A stretch of DNA of 64,000 nucleotides from Cytobacillus pseudoceanisediminis. GTDB taxonomy: Bacteria > Bacillota > Bacilli > Bacillales > Cytobacillaceae. The stretch covers positions 1,550,001-1,614,000 of the forward strand of contig NZ_CP097349.1 in NCBI RefSeq assembly GCF_023516215.1. Reading direction: 5' to 3'. Numbering within the stretch: the first letter of the stretch is position 1; the number at the start of each line of letters is the position of its first letter. Positions 54,830-64,000 of the stretch are shown one piece after another. The position numbers were made by a program, and so were the translations under genes. Below the pieces are notes generated by a model. That model worked only from the letters and a program-made list of their open reading frames with translations. It did no database searches and was not told where the DNA came from.

Positions 54830-56020
54830 TTGTACAGGCTGTATACACATAATGACCTTGATGGCGTCGGATGCGGCATCGTTGCAAAGATTGCTTTTGG
54901 AAAAGATGTCGAGGTACGCTATAACTCTGTAATGGGACTTGATCATCAGATTGAAAAATTGTTTGAAAATGAAAAGAAATTGAAGGATGACTTTTTAATT
55001 ATCACGGATTTATCTGTTAATGATGAAAACTTGATAAGGCTTGATGATCTGGAAAAAGGCGGCGGCAAAGTCAGATTAATTGACCATCACAAAACAGCCC
55101 TGCACTTTAATGATTACAACTGGGGCAGAGTGAAGGTTCAATATGATGATGGCAGGCTCACAGCTGCAACCTCTTTGCTGTATGAATATCTCTTAGAACA
55201 TGAACTGATTAAATCATCCCAGGCCCTGGACGAATTCGTTGAACTTGTCCGCCAGTATGATACTTGGGAATGGGACCAAAATGATAATATTAAAGCAAAG
55301 AATCTGAACGATCTATTCTTTATGGTTTCCATTGAAGAATTCGAAGAAAAAATGACGGAAAGAATCATAAACTCAGATCATTTCGAATTTGATGATTTTG
55401 AACAAAAATTACTGGAAATGGAAGAGGAAAAGATTGAGCGTTATGTTAGACGGAAGAAGCGGGAAATTGTCCAAACGTTCATTGGTGAATATTGTGCTGG
55501 CATCGTCCATGCTGAATCCTATCATTCTGAATTAGGAAACGAACTTGGCAAAGATTTTCCCCATTTGGATTATATCGCTATCTTAAACCTTGGGGGCAAA
55601 AAAATCAGTTTCAGGACAATTCATGACCACGTTGATGTATCTGCCGTCGCCGGAAAGTTTGGAGGAGGAGGACATGCAAAAGCGTCAGGCTGTTCGATGG
55701 GAAAAGATGCTTATAAACTATTCGTTCAGGATATTTTCCCTCTGGATCCCATGAGGCAGGATGCATTCAGGAACAAATACAATAATAAAAGTTCTATGCA
55801 GGGATCACTTTACGAAAATAAGAAAGGAGACAAATTTTTTATTTTTGCTGCAGGCGAGGACAATTGGATTCTGGAAATGAACGGAAAGCCCGTCCGCGAA
55901 CCCTATCAGAACTTTCAGCAGGCAGAAAATTATATTAAAAGAAAATACCAGGCATGGCTTGTTCATGATGATATTTATGTAGAATTTTTAAAGCGTTATT
56001 ATATAAAGACAAAAAATTAG
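54830..56020 (+). CDS. DHH family phosphoesterase
   Basis: This 396-residue phosphoesterase of the RecJ/NrnA superfamily has the N-terminal 'THNDLDGVGCGIVAK' motif, the signature 'LIDHHKTAL' (Asp-His-His) and a DHHA1 domain with 'GGGGHAKASGC'. An acidic insert (about 150-205) lies between them. A short C-terminal extension follows. Substrates could be short RNAs, cyclic dinucleotide products or capsule-type phosphates. TTG at 54830 lies 7 bp after AGGTG, better than TTG 54824. Confidence 0.82.
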   Translation: MYRLYTHNDLDGVGCGIVAKIAFGKDVEVRYNSVMGLDHQIEKLFENEKKLKDDFLIITDLSVNDENLIRLDDLEKGGGKVRLIDHHKTALHFNDYNWGRVKVQYDDGRLTAATSLLYEYLLEHELIKSSQALDEFVELVRQYDTWEWDQNDNIKAKNLNDLFFMVSIEEFEEKMTERIINSDHFEFDDFEQKLLEMEEEKIERYVRRKKREIVQTFIGEYCAGIVHAESYHSELGNELGKDFPHLDYIAILNLGGKKISFRTIHDHVDVSAVAGKFGGGGHAKASGCSMGKDAYKLFVQDIFPLDPMRQDAFRNKYNNKSSMQGSLYENKKGDKFFIFAAGEDNWILEMNGKPVREPYQNFQQAENYIKRKYQAWLVHDDIYVEFLKRYYIKTKN

Positions 56021-56025
56021 CTATC

Positions 56026-56051
56026 CCGCCTTATTTGGCGGTTTTTTTGAA
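56026..56051 (+). terminator. Terminator of the DHH gene
   Basis: CCGCC pairs with GGCGG and is followed by seven T residues. Confidence 0.75.
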
Positions 56052-56120
56052 AACTACCCCTGCTAAATATTGTAAATTTCATATATAATTGAAACATATA
56101 TATAGATTGGGGGAGGTTCT

Positions 56121-57075
56121 ATGGAAATATTTTTGTTTATTTTTGGTGTGATTTTTGCTGCCATTTTCATTAAAGTTATAGTTACTGGTTCGAAAAGAGA
56201 TCCATTTATTAAAGATGAGCCATTTCCTGAACATTTGGGAATTCAGTCCGACGACTATCTTCCAATGATTCAAAATTTAGAAAAATCATTACCTGAAGGG
56301 TACAGGGAGAATATAAAAAATCGTGTACTGAGGGAGCACCCCAAATGGAAAGACTACGCATATGATTGGACATTTTTTGAACTAAAAAGATATTTTGTGA
56401 TGAATGCCATACTGAAAACAGTGCCTATGTTCAGCAGTAAAGCGGATGATATTTGGCATGAAATGCTCATGTTCACCCGTGATTATGAGCATTTTTCAAA
56501 AACTTCTTTGGTGAATACCTGCACCATTCCCCAAATATGGACAGCACCCCTATACCAGGTGAAAGGGCTTTTTTTGACTGGGTGTATTTAAGTCTTTTTG
56601 AAGCAGGCCATAATAGCAGAAGAATTTGGGGAAGCTTTTTGCAAAATCCGATTAAAAAGGAAATACTTGATGATTTTAGAAGCATGAATGAGACTGAACT
56701 GTTAAATAAGTATTTCAGGGCAGGAAATGATTGGCTTGAACTGAAAAAGAAAATGATAGAAAAACTGAAGCATGAAATTTCTGAATCAGAATCAATGAAG
56801 CTTGGGAAGAAGGCGCTGGAATTTACGAAGCCCGCATCTGTCAGCCAATATTCCTATCTGTTGTTTCCAGCCGTGTATTTTTCGGTTTATGAACCAGATG
56901 GGTTCGAGGACAATATGAACGAACTTCTTCCCCCGAACTCGCAAAAGACAGTGCTTCCGGAATGGTTTACTGCTCCGGCTTCTCTTGCAGCAGCCATAGT
57001 GATCATGATTCAGGAGGAGGACATGATTCAGGCGGCTCCAGCTGTTCGAGCTGCGGAGGCGGATGCTCTAGCTAA
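56121..57075 (+). CDS. GRDP/DUF1399-like protein with Gly/Ser/Cys-rich tail (frameshifted)
   Basis: An N-terminal membrane anchor (about 2-22) is followed by a domain with 'ADDIWHEMLMFTRDYEHFSKNFFGEYLHHSPN', reminiscent of glycine-rich-domain (DUF1399) proteins. The reading needs two restored bases: in A5 at 56498-56502, and near 56990-56996. The second yields a C-terminal tail rich in Gly, Ser and Cys (GGSSCSSCGGGCSS) ending at 57075, typical for these proteins. The restored length is about 318 residues. ATG at 56121 follows GGGGGAGG. Function unknown. Confidence 0.65.
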
Positions 57076-57106
57076 AAAGCAGTCCAATTGGATTGCTTTT
57101 TTGTTT
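57075..57106 (+). terminator. Terminator of the GRDP-like gene
   Basis: AAAAGCAGTCC pairs with GGATTGCTTTT around a short loop (one mismatch) and ends in T residues; its position supports the stop at 57075. Confidence 0.7.
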
Positions 57107-57291
57107 TTCAAAATTTTAAGTTCTTGTTGTTTTGGAAAAGATAAAAGCAGGTCATTTCCTTTCATTATCAATCTTCTCAAATTACGGCATTAAATTTTCA
57201 ATTATGTAACAATTGATAAACACCATATAAGTATGCATGAATTGTCTGGTACAATCAGTAATGATTATCGGTTTGAATAGGATGTGTATTC

Positions 57292-58461
57292 ATGAAGAAA
57301 TTGCTTGTATTCATCCTGCTTTTATTCAGTTTTCCAACTGCATATGCAGCAGCAGAGGAACCAAAAGACCCTGCAATTATCAGTGAAGCCGCAATTGTAA
57401 CAGATTCTGAATCAGGTGCAGTTCTGTATGCAAAAAATGCGGATAAAAAGATGTACCCGGCCAGTTTGACGAAAATAGCAACTGCCATATATGCCATTGA
57501 AAATGGAGACTTAAAGGACATAGCAACTATAAGCAAAAAAGCAGCAGAGGTTGAAGGAACACGAGTTTATTTGGAGGAAGGAGAAAAATTGCCTTTAATA
57601 AAACTCGTTCAGGGAATGCTGATTAATTCAGGAAATGATGCTGCATGGAGCATTGCTGAGCATCTGGACGGCAATATGAAAGCATTCTCAGAGAACCTTA
57701 ATCACTATCTTGAAGAGAGTGCAGGCTTAAAAAATACTCACTTTGTTAATCCTCACGGTTTGTTTGATGAAAACCACTATACAACGGCAGGGGACCTTGC
57801 AAAATTAACTAATTACGCCCTGAAAAATGAGACCTTCCGAGAAATCTACGGAACAAAGGAAATGAAGTGGGCAGGAAAGTCATGGGACACCACCATCTTT
57901 ACTCATCACAGGATGCTTAAAGGTGAGGTTCCATTCGAAGGAGTGACAGGGGGAAAAACCGGTTTCGTAGATGAAGCTAAGCAGACCCTCGCCACTTCTG
58001 CCGAAAACGATTCAATAAAGTTAACGGCCATTGTATTAAAAGCTGAATTCAAGCGGGATATTTATAATGATACAAAAAACCTTTTGAACTATGGGTTCAG
58101 CAACTTTGAAACCTCGACACTGAGCAGCACTGACGTTTTTCCTTCTGATGGAAAAACCTATACAACTGGCGGTGAAAATGTAGCCATAACATTGCCAAAA
58201 GGAATCTACGAAGAAGACATTACATCAAAAGGAAAGCTGCAGATTAAGAATGAAAACGGAAGGATCATTCAATCTGTAAAGCTTCTGGAAGACAAACAGG
58301 ATGAAGTGGTTTCCAGCCAGCTGAAAACAGAAAAGGAGACTGGGAAAGAGACAACTGGATACTATGGCAGAGCAGGCTTAATAATATTTTTATTTGTAAT
58401 CTTTATACTAATATTAAGGAAAAATCTAAAAGCAAAAGCCAGAAGAAGAAGACGGGTTTAA
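57292..58461 (+). CDS. D-alanyl-D-alanine carboxypeptidase (PBP5 family)
   Basis: This low-molecular-weight penicillin-binding protein trims D-Ala from peptidoglycan pentapeptides. The 389-residue precursor has a signal peptide (about 1-20), the catalytic SLTK (Ser58, Lys61), SGN (113-115) and KTG (222-224), and an unusual C-terminal transmembrane helix (about 363-379) followed by a polybasic tail RRRRR. That anchor replaces the amphipathic helix of typical PBP5. ATG at 57292 follows a weak AGGATG. It is not beside spoIIA as dacF is in B. subtilis. Confidence 0.9.
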   Translation: MKKLLVFILLLFSFPTAYAAAEEPKDPAIISEAAIVTDSESGAVLYAKNADKKMYPASLTKIATAIYAIENGDLKDIATISKKAAEVEGTRVYLEEGEKLPLIKLVQGMLINSGNDAAWSIAEHLDGNMKAFSENLNHYLEESAGLKNTHFVNPHGLFDENHYTTAGDLAKLTNYALKNETFREIYGTKEMKWAGKSWDTTIFTHHRMLKGEVPFEGVTGGKTGFVDEAKQTLATSAENDSIKLTAIVLKAEFKRDIYNDTKNLLNYGFSNFETSTLSSTDVFPSDGKTYTTGGENVAITLPKGIYEEDITSKGKLQIKNENGRIIQSVKLLEDKQDEVVSSQLKTEKETGKETTGYYGRAGLIIFLFVIFILILRKNLKAKARRRRRV

Positions 58462-58477
58462 TGCACGTCTTTTTTTA
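58446..58477 (+). terminator. Terminator of the carboxypeptidase gene
   Basis: AAGACG pairs with CGTCTT across an 11-nt loop and is followed by a T7 run. Confidence 0.6.
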
Positions 58478-58480
58478 TGA

Positions 58481-58512
58481 AAAAAGACTAAAGAAATTCT
58501 CTTTAGTCTTTG
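58481..58512. terminator. Bidirectional terminator
   Basis: AAAGACTAAAGA pairs with TCTTTAGTCTTT around a short loop; on the minus strand it ends with T residues after the YkuS gene. Confidence 0.8.
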
Positions 58513-58521
58513 GACAATCTT

Positions 58522-58767
58522 TTATTGCATTCTTTGCTCCACCTGACGGCATACCTCATCAGCCGATAGGCCGCTAGCTTCAATGACAGAAGCTTTTGTA
58601 GAAACATCCTGCATACCCATCACATTTGAATCAACACCGCTCACTACACAGCAGGAGCAGTTCTCAGCATCATGCGCCGTCTTCATATCAACCACTTCAT
58701 AACCTTTTTCGCGAAGCGCTTCCGAAACATTTGTTAAGGATTGTTCAACCGCTACTCTTTTCGTCAA
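58522..58767 (-). CDS. ykuS: YkuS family (UPF0180) protein
   Basis: The 81-residue protein reads 'VAVEQSLTNVSEALREKGYEV', with CSCCVVSGVDSNVMGMQDVSTKAS in the middle, nearly the same pattern as B. subtilis YkuS (VVEQSLTNVQQALKQKG, CDCCVITGLDANVMGI). The CxCC motif is conserved. TTG at 58767 lies 6 bp after GGAGGTG; the GTG at 58776 is inside the site. Function unknown. It is divergent from yuzL. Confidence 0.88.
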   Translation of the reverse strand: MTKRVAVEQSLTNVSEALREKGYEVVDMKTAHDAENCSCCVVSGVDSNVMGMQDVSTKASVIEASGLSADEVCRQVEQRMQ

Positions 58768-58870
58768 TGTTAACACCTCCTCCGTTTGTTAGATTGGCTT
58801 TTGTACTCCATTTTTATTCCATGGATAAAATTAGCCATAACACGAAACAGTAAGAAAGGAGGTGTTTAAC

Positions 58871-59008
58871 ATGAGCAAACGCAAAAAAGACCCTTCAAAG
58901 GCTGGACTAAGTTCCCCAAACATCGAAGGTCAAGGTACAACCAATATGGAAACGGGCAGCAGAACAGCTTCTTCTGCACGCCATAAAAAGAAAAAACAAG
59001 ACTTTTAA
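58871..59008 (+). CDS. yuzL: YuzL-like small basic protein
   Basis: The 45-residue protein reads MSKRKKDPSKAGLSSPNIEG and ends in a Lys-rich KKKKQDF. The 'KKDPSKAGLS' start is the hallmark of the YuzL family of small, probably disordered proteins in bacilli. ATG at 58871 follows GAAAGGAGGTG. Function unknown. Confidence 0.75.
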   Translation: MSKRKKDPSKAGLSSPNIEGQGTTNMETGSRTASSARHKKKKQDF

Positions 59009-59012
59009 CAAA

Positions 59013-59048
59013 AATTAAAAGCAGGAGGTTATTCCTCCTGCTTTTACT
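59013..59048. terminator. Bidirectional terminator
   Basis: AAAAGCAGGAGG pairs perfectly with CCTCCTGCTTTT around a 5-nt loop; it separates yuzL and the converging ABC-F gene. Confidence 0.88.
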
Positions 59049-59050
59049 GT

Positions 59051-60700
<1,650 letters not shown>

Positions 60701-60850
60701 TTAAAAGTATACCACTTTTAGCGCTTAATCGCGAATTCTTCATAATGCAATTTGCCGTCTTCTTAAAAGTTCAGAAAATTAAAAGGAAGCAGAAGGTAAA
60801 AGTCGAATACATAAAGATTATAAACATGATGAGAGGAAGTGCTTTTTGTA

Positions 60851-61297
60851 ATGGAATCTCTTTTAAAAGAAGATGTAAAACTAAAACCTTTCCGCTTCAC
60901 AATTGAGAGGGGGAAAATCAAGGAATTTGCTATGGCAATTGGAGACAGAAATCCTATTTATTTTGATGCGGACATCGCGAGAAAAGAGGGATACCGTGAC
61001 ATCCCCATTCCGCCTACATTTCCGACGGCCATAGAGATGTGGGGAGGATTGGATTTCGAAACCCTAATCAGCCTATTCGGCCTTGACCCGCTTAAGGTTC
61101 TTCACGGAGGACAGGAATATCGCTATATGGGGGAATTATGCGCCGGCGATACAATAACTGCCGCTCCTCAGTTAATCTCAGCATTTGAAAAGAGGAATCT
61201 GCGTTTTATCACTATAGGAATTCATTATAAAAACAGTGAAGGAATCAAGGTTCTATATTCGGAATCTACCATTATCGAAAGAAGGAGAACAGAATAA
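60851..61297 (+). CDS. MaoC-like dehydratase, N-terminal (FAS1-type) subunit
   Basis: A 148-residue hot-dog fold protein with 'FTIERGKIKEFAMAIGDRNPIYFD' and 'IPPTFPTAIEMWGG', typical of the N-terminal half of two-part MaoC dehydratases. It probably pairs with the next gene, which carries the catalytic motif. ATG at 60851 or GTG at 60839 could be the start; the ribosome binding site GAGGAAG is closer to the GTG. The stop overlaps the next ATG. Confidence 0.8.
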   Translation: MESLLKEDVKLKPFRFTIERGKIKEFAMAIGDRNPIYFDADIARKEGYRDIPIPPTFPTAIEMWGGLDFETLISLFGLDPLKVLHGGQEYRYMGELCAGDTITAAPQLISAFEKRNLRFITIGIHYKNSEGIKVLYSESTIIERRRTE

Positions 61298-61679
61298 TGA
61301 GCGAATTAACAGTGATTCATAAACCCGAGATCACACATACACAGCTGGTCAAGTATGCAGGCGCATCCGGGGACTTTAATCCAATTCATACAGTAGTACC
61401 GATTGGGGAAAAAGCGGGATTGGACGGTGTGATTGCCCATGGGATGCTCATTATGGGAATGGCAGGCGAAGCACTGGCTGATTGGTTTCCGAGAAAAACC
61501 TGAAAAAGTTCAAAGTGCGCTTCAGCAAAATGACGCGTCCTGGCGAGAAACTGACAATAGAAGGAAAAGTGACAGGGGAGAGAATGGAAAAAGATGAGAA
61601 GAGACTGACAGGAGAAGTTTCAGTTAAAAATGAAGCTGGTGAAGTGAAGCTTTCCGGACAGTTCGAAGTAAAAATATAA
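61297..61679 (+). CDS. MaoC family hydratase (frameshifted)
   Basis: The hot-dog hydratase motif is visible in 'YAGASGDFNPIHTVVPIGEKAG', with the catalytic Asp and His, then 'IAHGMLIMGMAGE'. The frame breaks near 61486-61491; one added base gives ALADWFPEKNLKKFKVRFSKMTRPGE and a 127-residue protein. The ATG overlaps the previous stop (TAATG), so both subunits are made together. They probably act on 2-enoyl or 3-hydroxyacyl-CoA; substrate unknown. Confidence 0.82.
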
Positions 61680-61697
61680 TATAAAGGAAGGATTTCT

Positions 61698-64000
61698 ATG
61701 GGAGGTCATATTGGGGTCCAGCTCAAGCCAAAATCAAAGTGGAAGAAATATTCACTATGGACCTTTGCAATCATATTAGTGTTATTGGCTGCGGCATTTT
61801 TCGTTATGTTTGGTTATTTATCGCGCTCAATCCCTAAAACTGAAGGAGAGATCAAAATTGGATCCATCTCTGCTGATGTCAGGGTGAATCGCGACGGCAA
61901 TGGCGTTCCCCACATACTTGCGGATAATGAACGAGACCTTTTTATTGCACAGGGATATGTGCAGGCTCAGGATCGCCTATTTCAAATGGATTTAAGCAGG
62001 CGGCAGGCATCTGGCAGATTAAGTGAAGTGATCGGGGAAGGGGCGGTTGAAAATGATAAATACTTTAGGACACTTGGACTGAGAAGGGCCGCAGAAGCAT
62101 CCTATGAAGCATATTCCCCGGAAGCAAAAAAGATTTTAGGCTGGTTTGCGGAAGGAGTAAATCTTTATATTAAAGAGGTGAAAGATACCGGAAAATGGCC
62201 GCCTGAATTTTCCATACTTGGCTATAAGCCTGAAGAATGGACTCCCGTGGATTCACTTACTATCGGCAAATATATGGCATATGATCTTGGAGGACACTGG
62301 GAAAGCCAGGCATTCCGATATTATCTCCTTCAGCATTTTCCGGAAGATAAAGCGTATGAATTATTCCCCTCATATCCGGAAGAAGCCCCTTACATAATAG
62401 GAAAACACAACTTAAATATTGAAGAAAGCTTTGCAAATGCAATCACTCCACCGGAATTCAACGGAAGCAATAACTGGGCTGCAGCAGGCAGCAAAACGGC
62501 ATCCGGGAAGCCAATTCTTGCGGATGATCCGCATTTATCACTCAGCACACCTTCCATCTGGTATCAGATGCATTTGCAATCCCCGGAGATGAACGTCAGC
62601 GGAGTCATTTTTGCCGGTATTCCGGGCATTATTCTCGGTCACAATGAGAACATTGCATGGGGAGTAACCAATACAGGACCAGATGTCCAGGATTTGTATA
62701 TTGAAAAAAGGAATCCTGCCAATAAAAATGAGTTTCTATTCAATGAAAAATGGGAAAAGGCAGAAATAATTGAAGAACCAATTAAGGTAAAAGACAAGGA
62801 GACAATTAGCTATCAAGTAACGATTACACGCCACGGACCTGTAATTTCGGAATTTGCTGCAGACAGCGGCAAAGATACAGTTCTTTCTTTGCAATGGACT
62901 GCCCTTGAACCTTCAAAAGAACTGGAAGCCATTCTAAAAATGAATAAATCATCGGACTGGCATCAATTTGAAGAAGCATTGGAGTTATTTCATACACCCG
63001 CACAGAACTTTGTATTTGCCTCGCCAGATGGAACAATAGCTTATAAAGCAAACGGTAAAATCCCCATCAGAAAGAAAGGAGACGGGCTACTGCCAGTACC
63101 TGGCTGGTCGGATGAATACGGCTGGGAAAGCTATATACCTTATGATCAACTGCCAAAAGCGATTAATCCAAGAGAAGGATACATCTCAACTGCAAACAAT
63201 AAGGTTATGGATGACAGCTACCCTTACCATATAAGTCATGATTGGGCACAGCCGTATAGGCAAATGCGCATCCAGGAATTCCTGAAAAGCAAGGATGAAC
63301 TTACAGCAGAAGACATGATGTCTCTGCAGATGGATCAGAAAAACCTGCAGGCCGAGGAATTTATACCCATTTTCCTGTCTAAAATTAGAGAACCATCTTC
63401 CAATCTTGAAAAGGAAGCTTTATCCGCCCTGAGTAAATGGGATTATAACGACAGCAAAGATGGAGCAGCCCCTCTCATTTTCAATCTTTGGATGAAAAGC
63501 ATATCCGATGTTCTTTTTGAAGATGAGATAACACCAGAAATGAGGAAGCTCTTTAAAGGACAAAAGCAGGCAGTGGATGAATTATTGAGAAATGCAGCAA
63601 AAGGCAGGGTAAGCCGCTGGATAGAAGAAAAGGGAGGACTGGAGGAAGTCCTTTCACGATCATTGAGTTCAGCCGTAAAGAAAGCTGCAGATCTTCAAGG
63701 AAACAACCTGTCTGAGTGGAAATGGGGAGACTATCACCAATTAGCCTTTTCCCATCCGCTTTCAAGTGTAAAACCTTTAAACTTCTTGTTTAATAGAGAA
63801 GGGCGGATTCCTGTTGGAGGAAGCTCAGTCACTGTCCAGGCAGCAGCTAATAAAGAAGATGGCACAGTAAATCATGGGGGCTCGTGGAGATTTGTAATGG
63901 ATACGCAAAACATGAATACTGCCTATCACCTTGTGGGACCAGGACAATCAGGACATCCTCTAAGCCAGTGGTATCATGACCAGATGAACGGCTGGGCAGA
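61698..64000 (+). CDS. Penicillin acylase family amidase, runs off the window
   Basis: An open frame from ATG 61698 (AAAGGAAGG site) continues uninterrupted to the window end, 767 codons. It has an N-terminal membrane segment (about 20-41), 'VRVNRDGNGVPHILADNERDLFIAQGYVQAQDRLFQMD', the autoproteolysis site with Ser257 in GSNNW that becomes the beta-subunit N-terminus, and 'GHNENIAWGVTNTGPDVQDLY'. Family members are Ntn hydrolases acting on penicillins, acyl-homoserine lactones or other amides. It follows the MaoC pair by 18 bp, so it may be co-transcribed. The 3' end is missing. Confidence 0.88.
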   Translation, partial: MGGHIGVQLKPKSKWKKYSLWTFAIILVLLAAAFFVMFGYLSRSIPKTEGEIKIGSISADVRVNRDGNGVPHILADNERDLFIAQGYVQAQDRLFQMDLSRRQASGRLSEVIGEGAVENDKYFRTLGLRRAAEASYEAYSPEAKKILGWFAEGVNLYIKEVKDTGKWPPEFSILGYKPEEWTPVDSLTIGKYMAYDLGGHWESQAFRYYLLQHFPEDKAYELFPSYPEEAPYIIGKHNLNIEESFANAITPPEFNGSNNWAAAGSKTASGKPILADDPHLSLSTPSIWYQMHLQSPEMNVSGVIFAGIPGIILGHNENIAWGVTNTGPDVQDLYIEKRNPANKNEFLFNEKWEKAEIIEEPIKVKDKETISYQVTITRHGPVISEFAADSGKDTVLSLQWTALEPSKELEAILKMNKSSDWHQFEEALELFHTPAQNFVFASPDGTIAYKANGKIPIRKKGDGLLPVPGWSDEYGWESYIPYDQLPKAINPREGYISTANNKVMDDSYPYHISHDWAQPYRQMRIQEFLKSKDELTAEDMMSLQMDQKNLQAEEFIPIFLSKIREPSSNLEKEALSALSKWDYNDSKDGAAPLIFNLWMKSISDVLFEDEITPEMRKLFKGQKQAVDELLRNAAKGRVSRWIEEKGGLEEVLSRSLSSAVKKAADLQGNNLSEWKWGDYHQLAFSHPLSSVKPLNFLFNREGRIPVGGSSVTVQAAANKEDGTVNHGGSWRFVMDTQNMNTAYHLVGPGQSGHPLSQWYHDQMNGWA

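Overview
The window looks like a chromosomal segment of an aerobic, endospore-forming, low-GC member of the Bacillaceae (Cytobacillus/Bacillus sensu lato is an inference; no rRNA gene is present to fix the species). Support comes from a quinol oxidase qox operon, spore genes (sspH, yhcN-like, sda-like), an S-box methionine operon, CcpA-like sites, strong AGGAGG ribosome binding sites with many TTG/GTG starts, and close resemblance to B. subtilis YngI, YkqA, YkuS, YuzL, YqjG and MetI/MetC.

Layout. 1-5360: end of thiT, two small genes, then qoxABCD on the minus strand. 5361-16933: threonine aldolase, a DMT exporter, a beta-propeller protein, a DUF3231 protein, a lipoprotein, a truncated globin divergent from a zinc-ribbon gene across a perfect TGTGA-N6-TCACA palindrome, an aldo/keto reductase and several small or hypothetical genes. 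17026-24850: a minus-strand methionine operon metI-metC-yitJ-metH behind a SAM-I riboswitch. 25001-30300: sspH, a small gene, a GC-rich intergenic element, then odhAB with a cre-like site at the probable transcription start. 30412-38490: sda-like gene, VOC proteins, YjbQ, acyl-CoA synthetase (yngI-like), YkqA-like cyclotransferase, yhcN-like lipoprotein and yidC2. 38490-44570: a flippase-like membrane protein, a DUF1906 protein, and pncB-nadE for NAD salvage. 44635-45659: a striking array of about twenty 52-bp tandem units, next to a decayed pflA remnant. 46085-54727: LysM-CAP protein, cupredoxin, an AraC-type regulator with an altered receiver, and the histidine utilisation operon hutU-hutI-hutG plus a YjiH-type membrane protein. 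54830-64000: DHH phosphoesterase, a GRDP-like protein, a D-Ala-D-Ala carboxypeptidase, YkuS, YuzL, an ABC-F ATPase, a MaoC pair and a penicillin acylase that runs off the window.

Frameshifts. About twenty otherwise well conserved genes (qoxB, metH twice, yitJ, yjbQ, ykqA three times, nadE twice, hutU, hutG and others) are each interrupted by an apparent loss of one base, mostly inside homopolymer runs, and the conserved reading resumes at once in the next frame. That one-sided pattern fits sequencing or assembly error much better than gene decay. The pflA remnant differs: it has in-frame stops and no 5' half, so it looks like a real pseudogene.

The most unusual structures are the 52-bp hairpin array with its higher-order duplications, a 20-bp degenerate repeat between hutU and hutI, a dispersed 117-bp element present in two opposite-facing copies, and the receiver-AraC regulator with Glu at the phospho-acceptor position.
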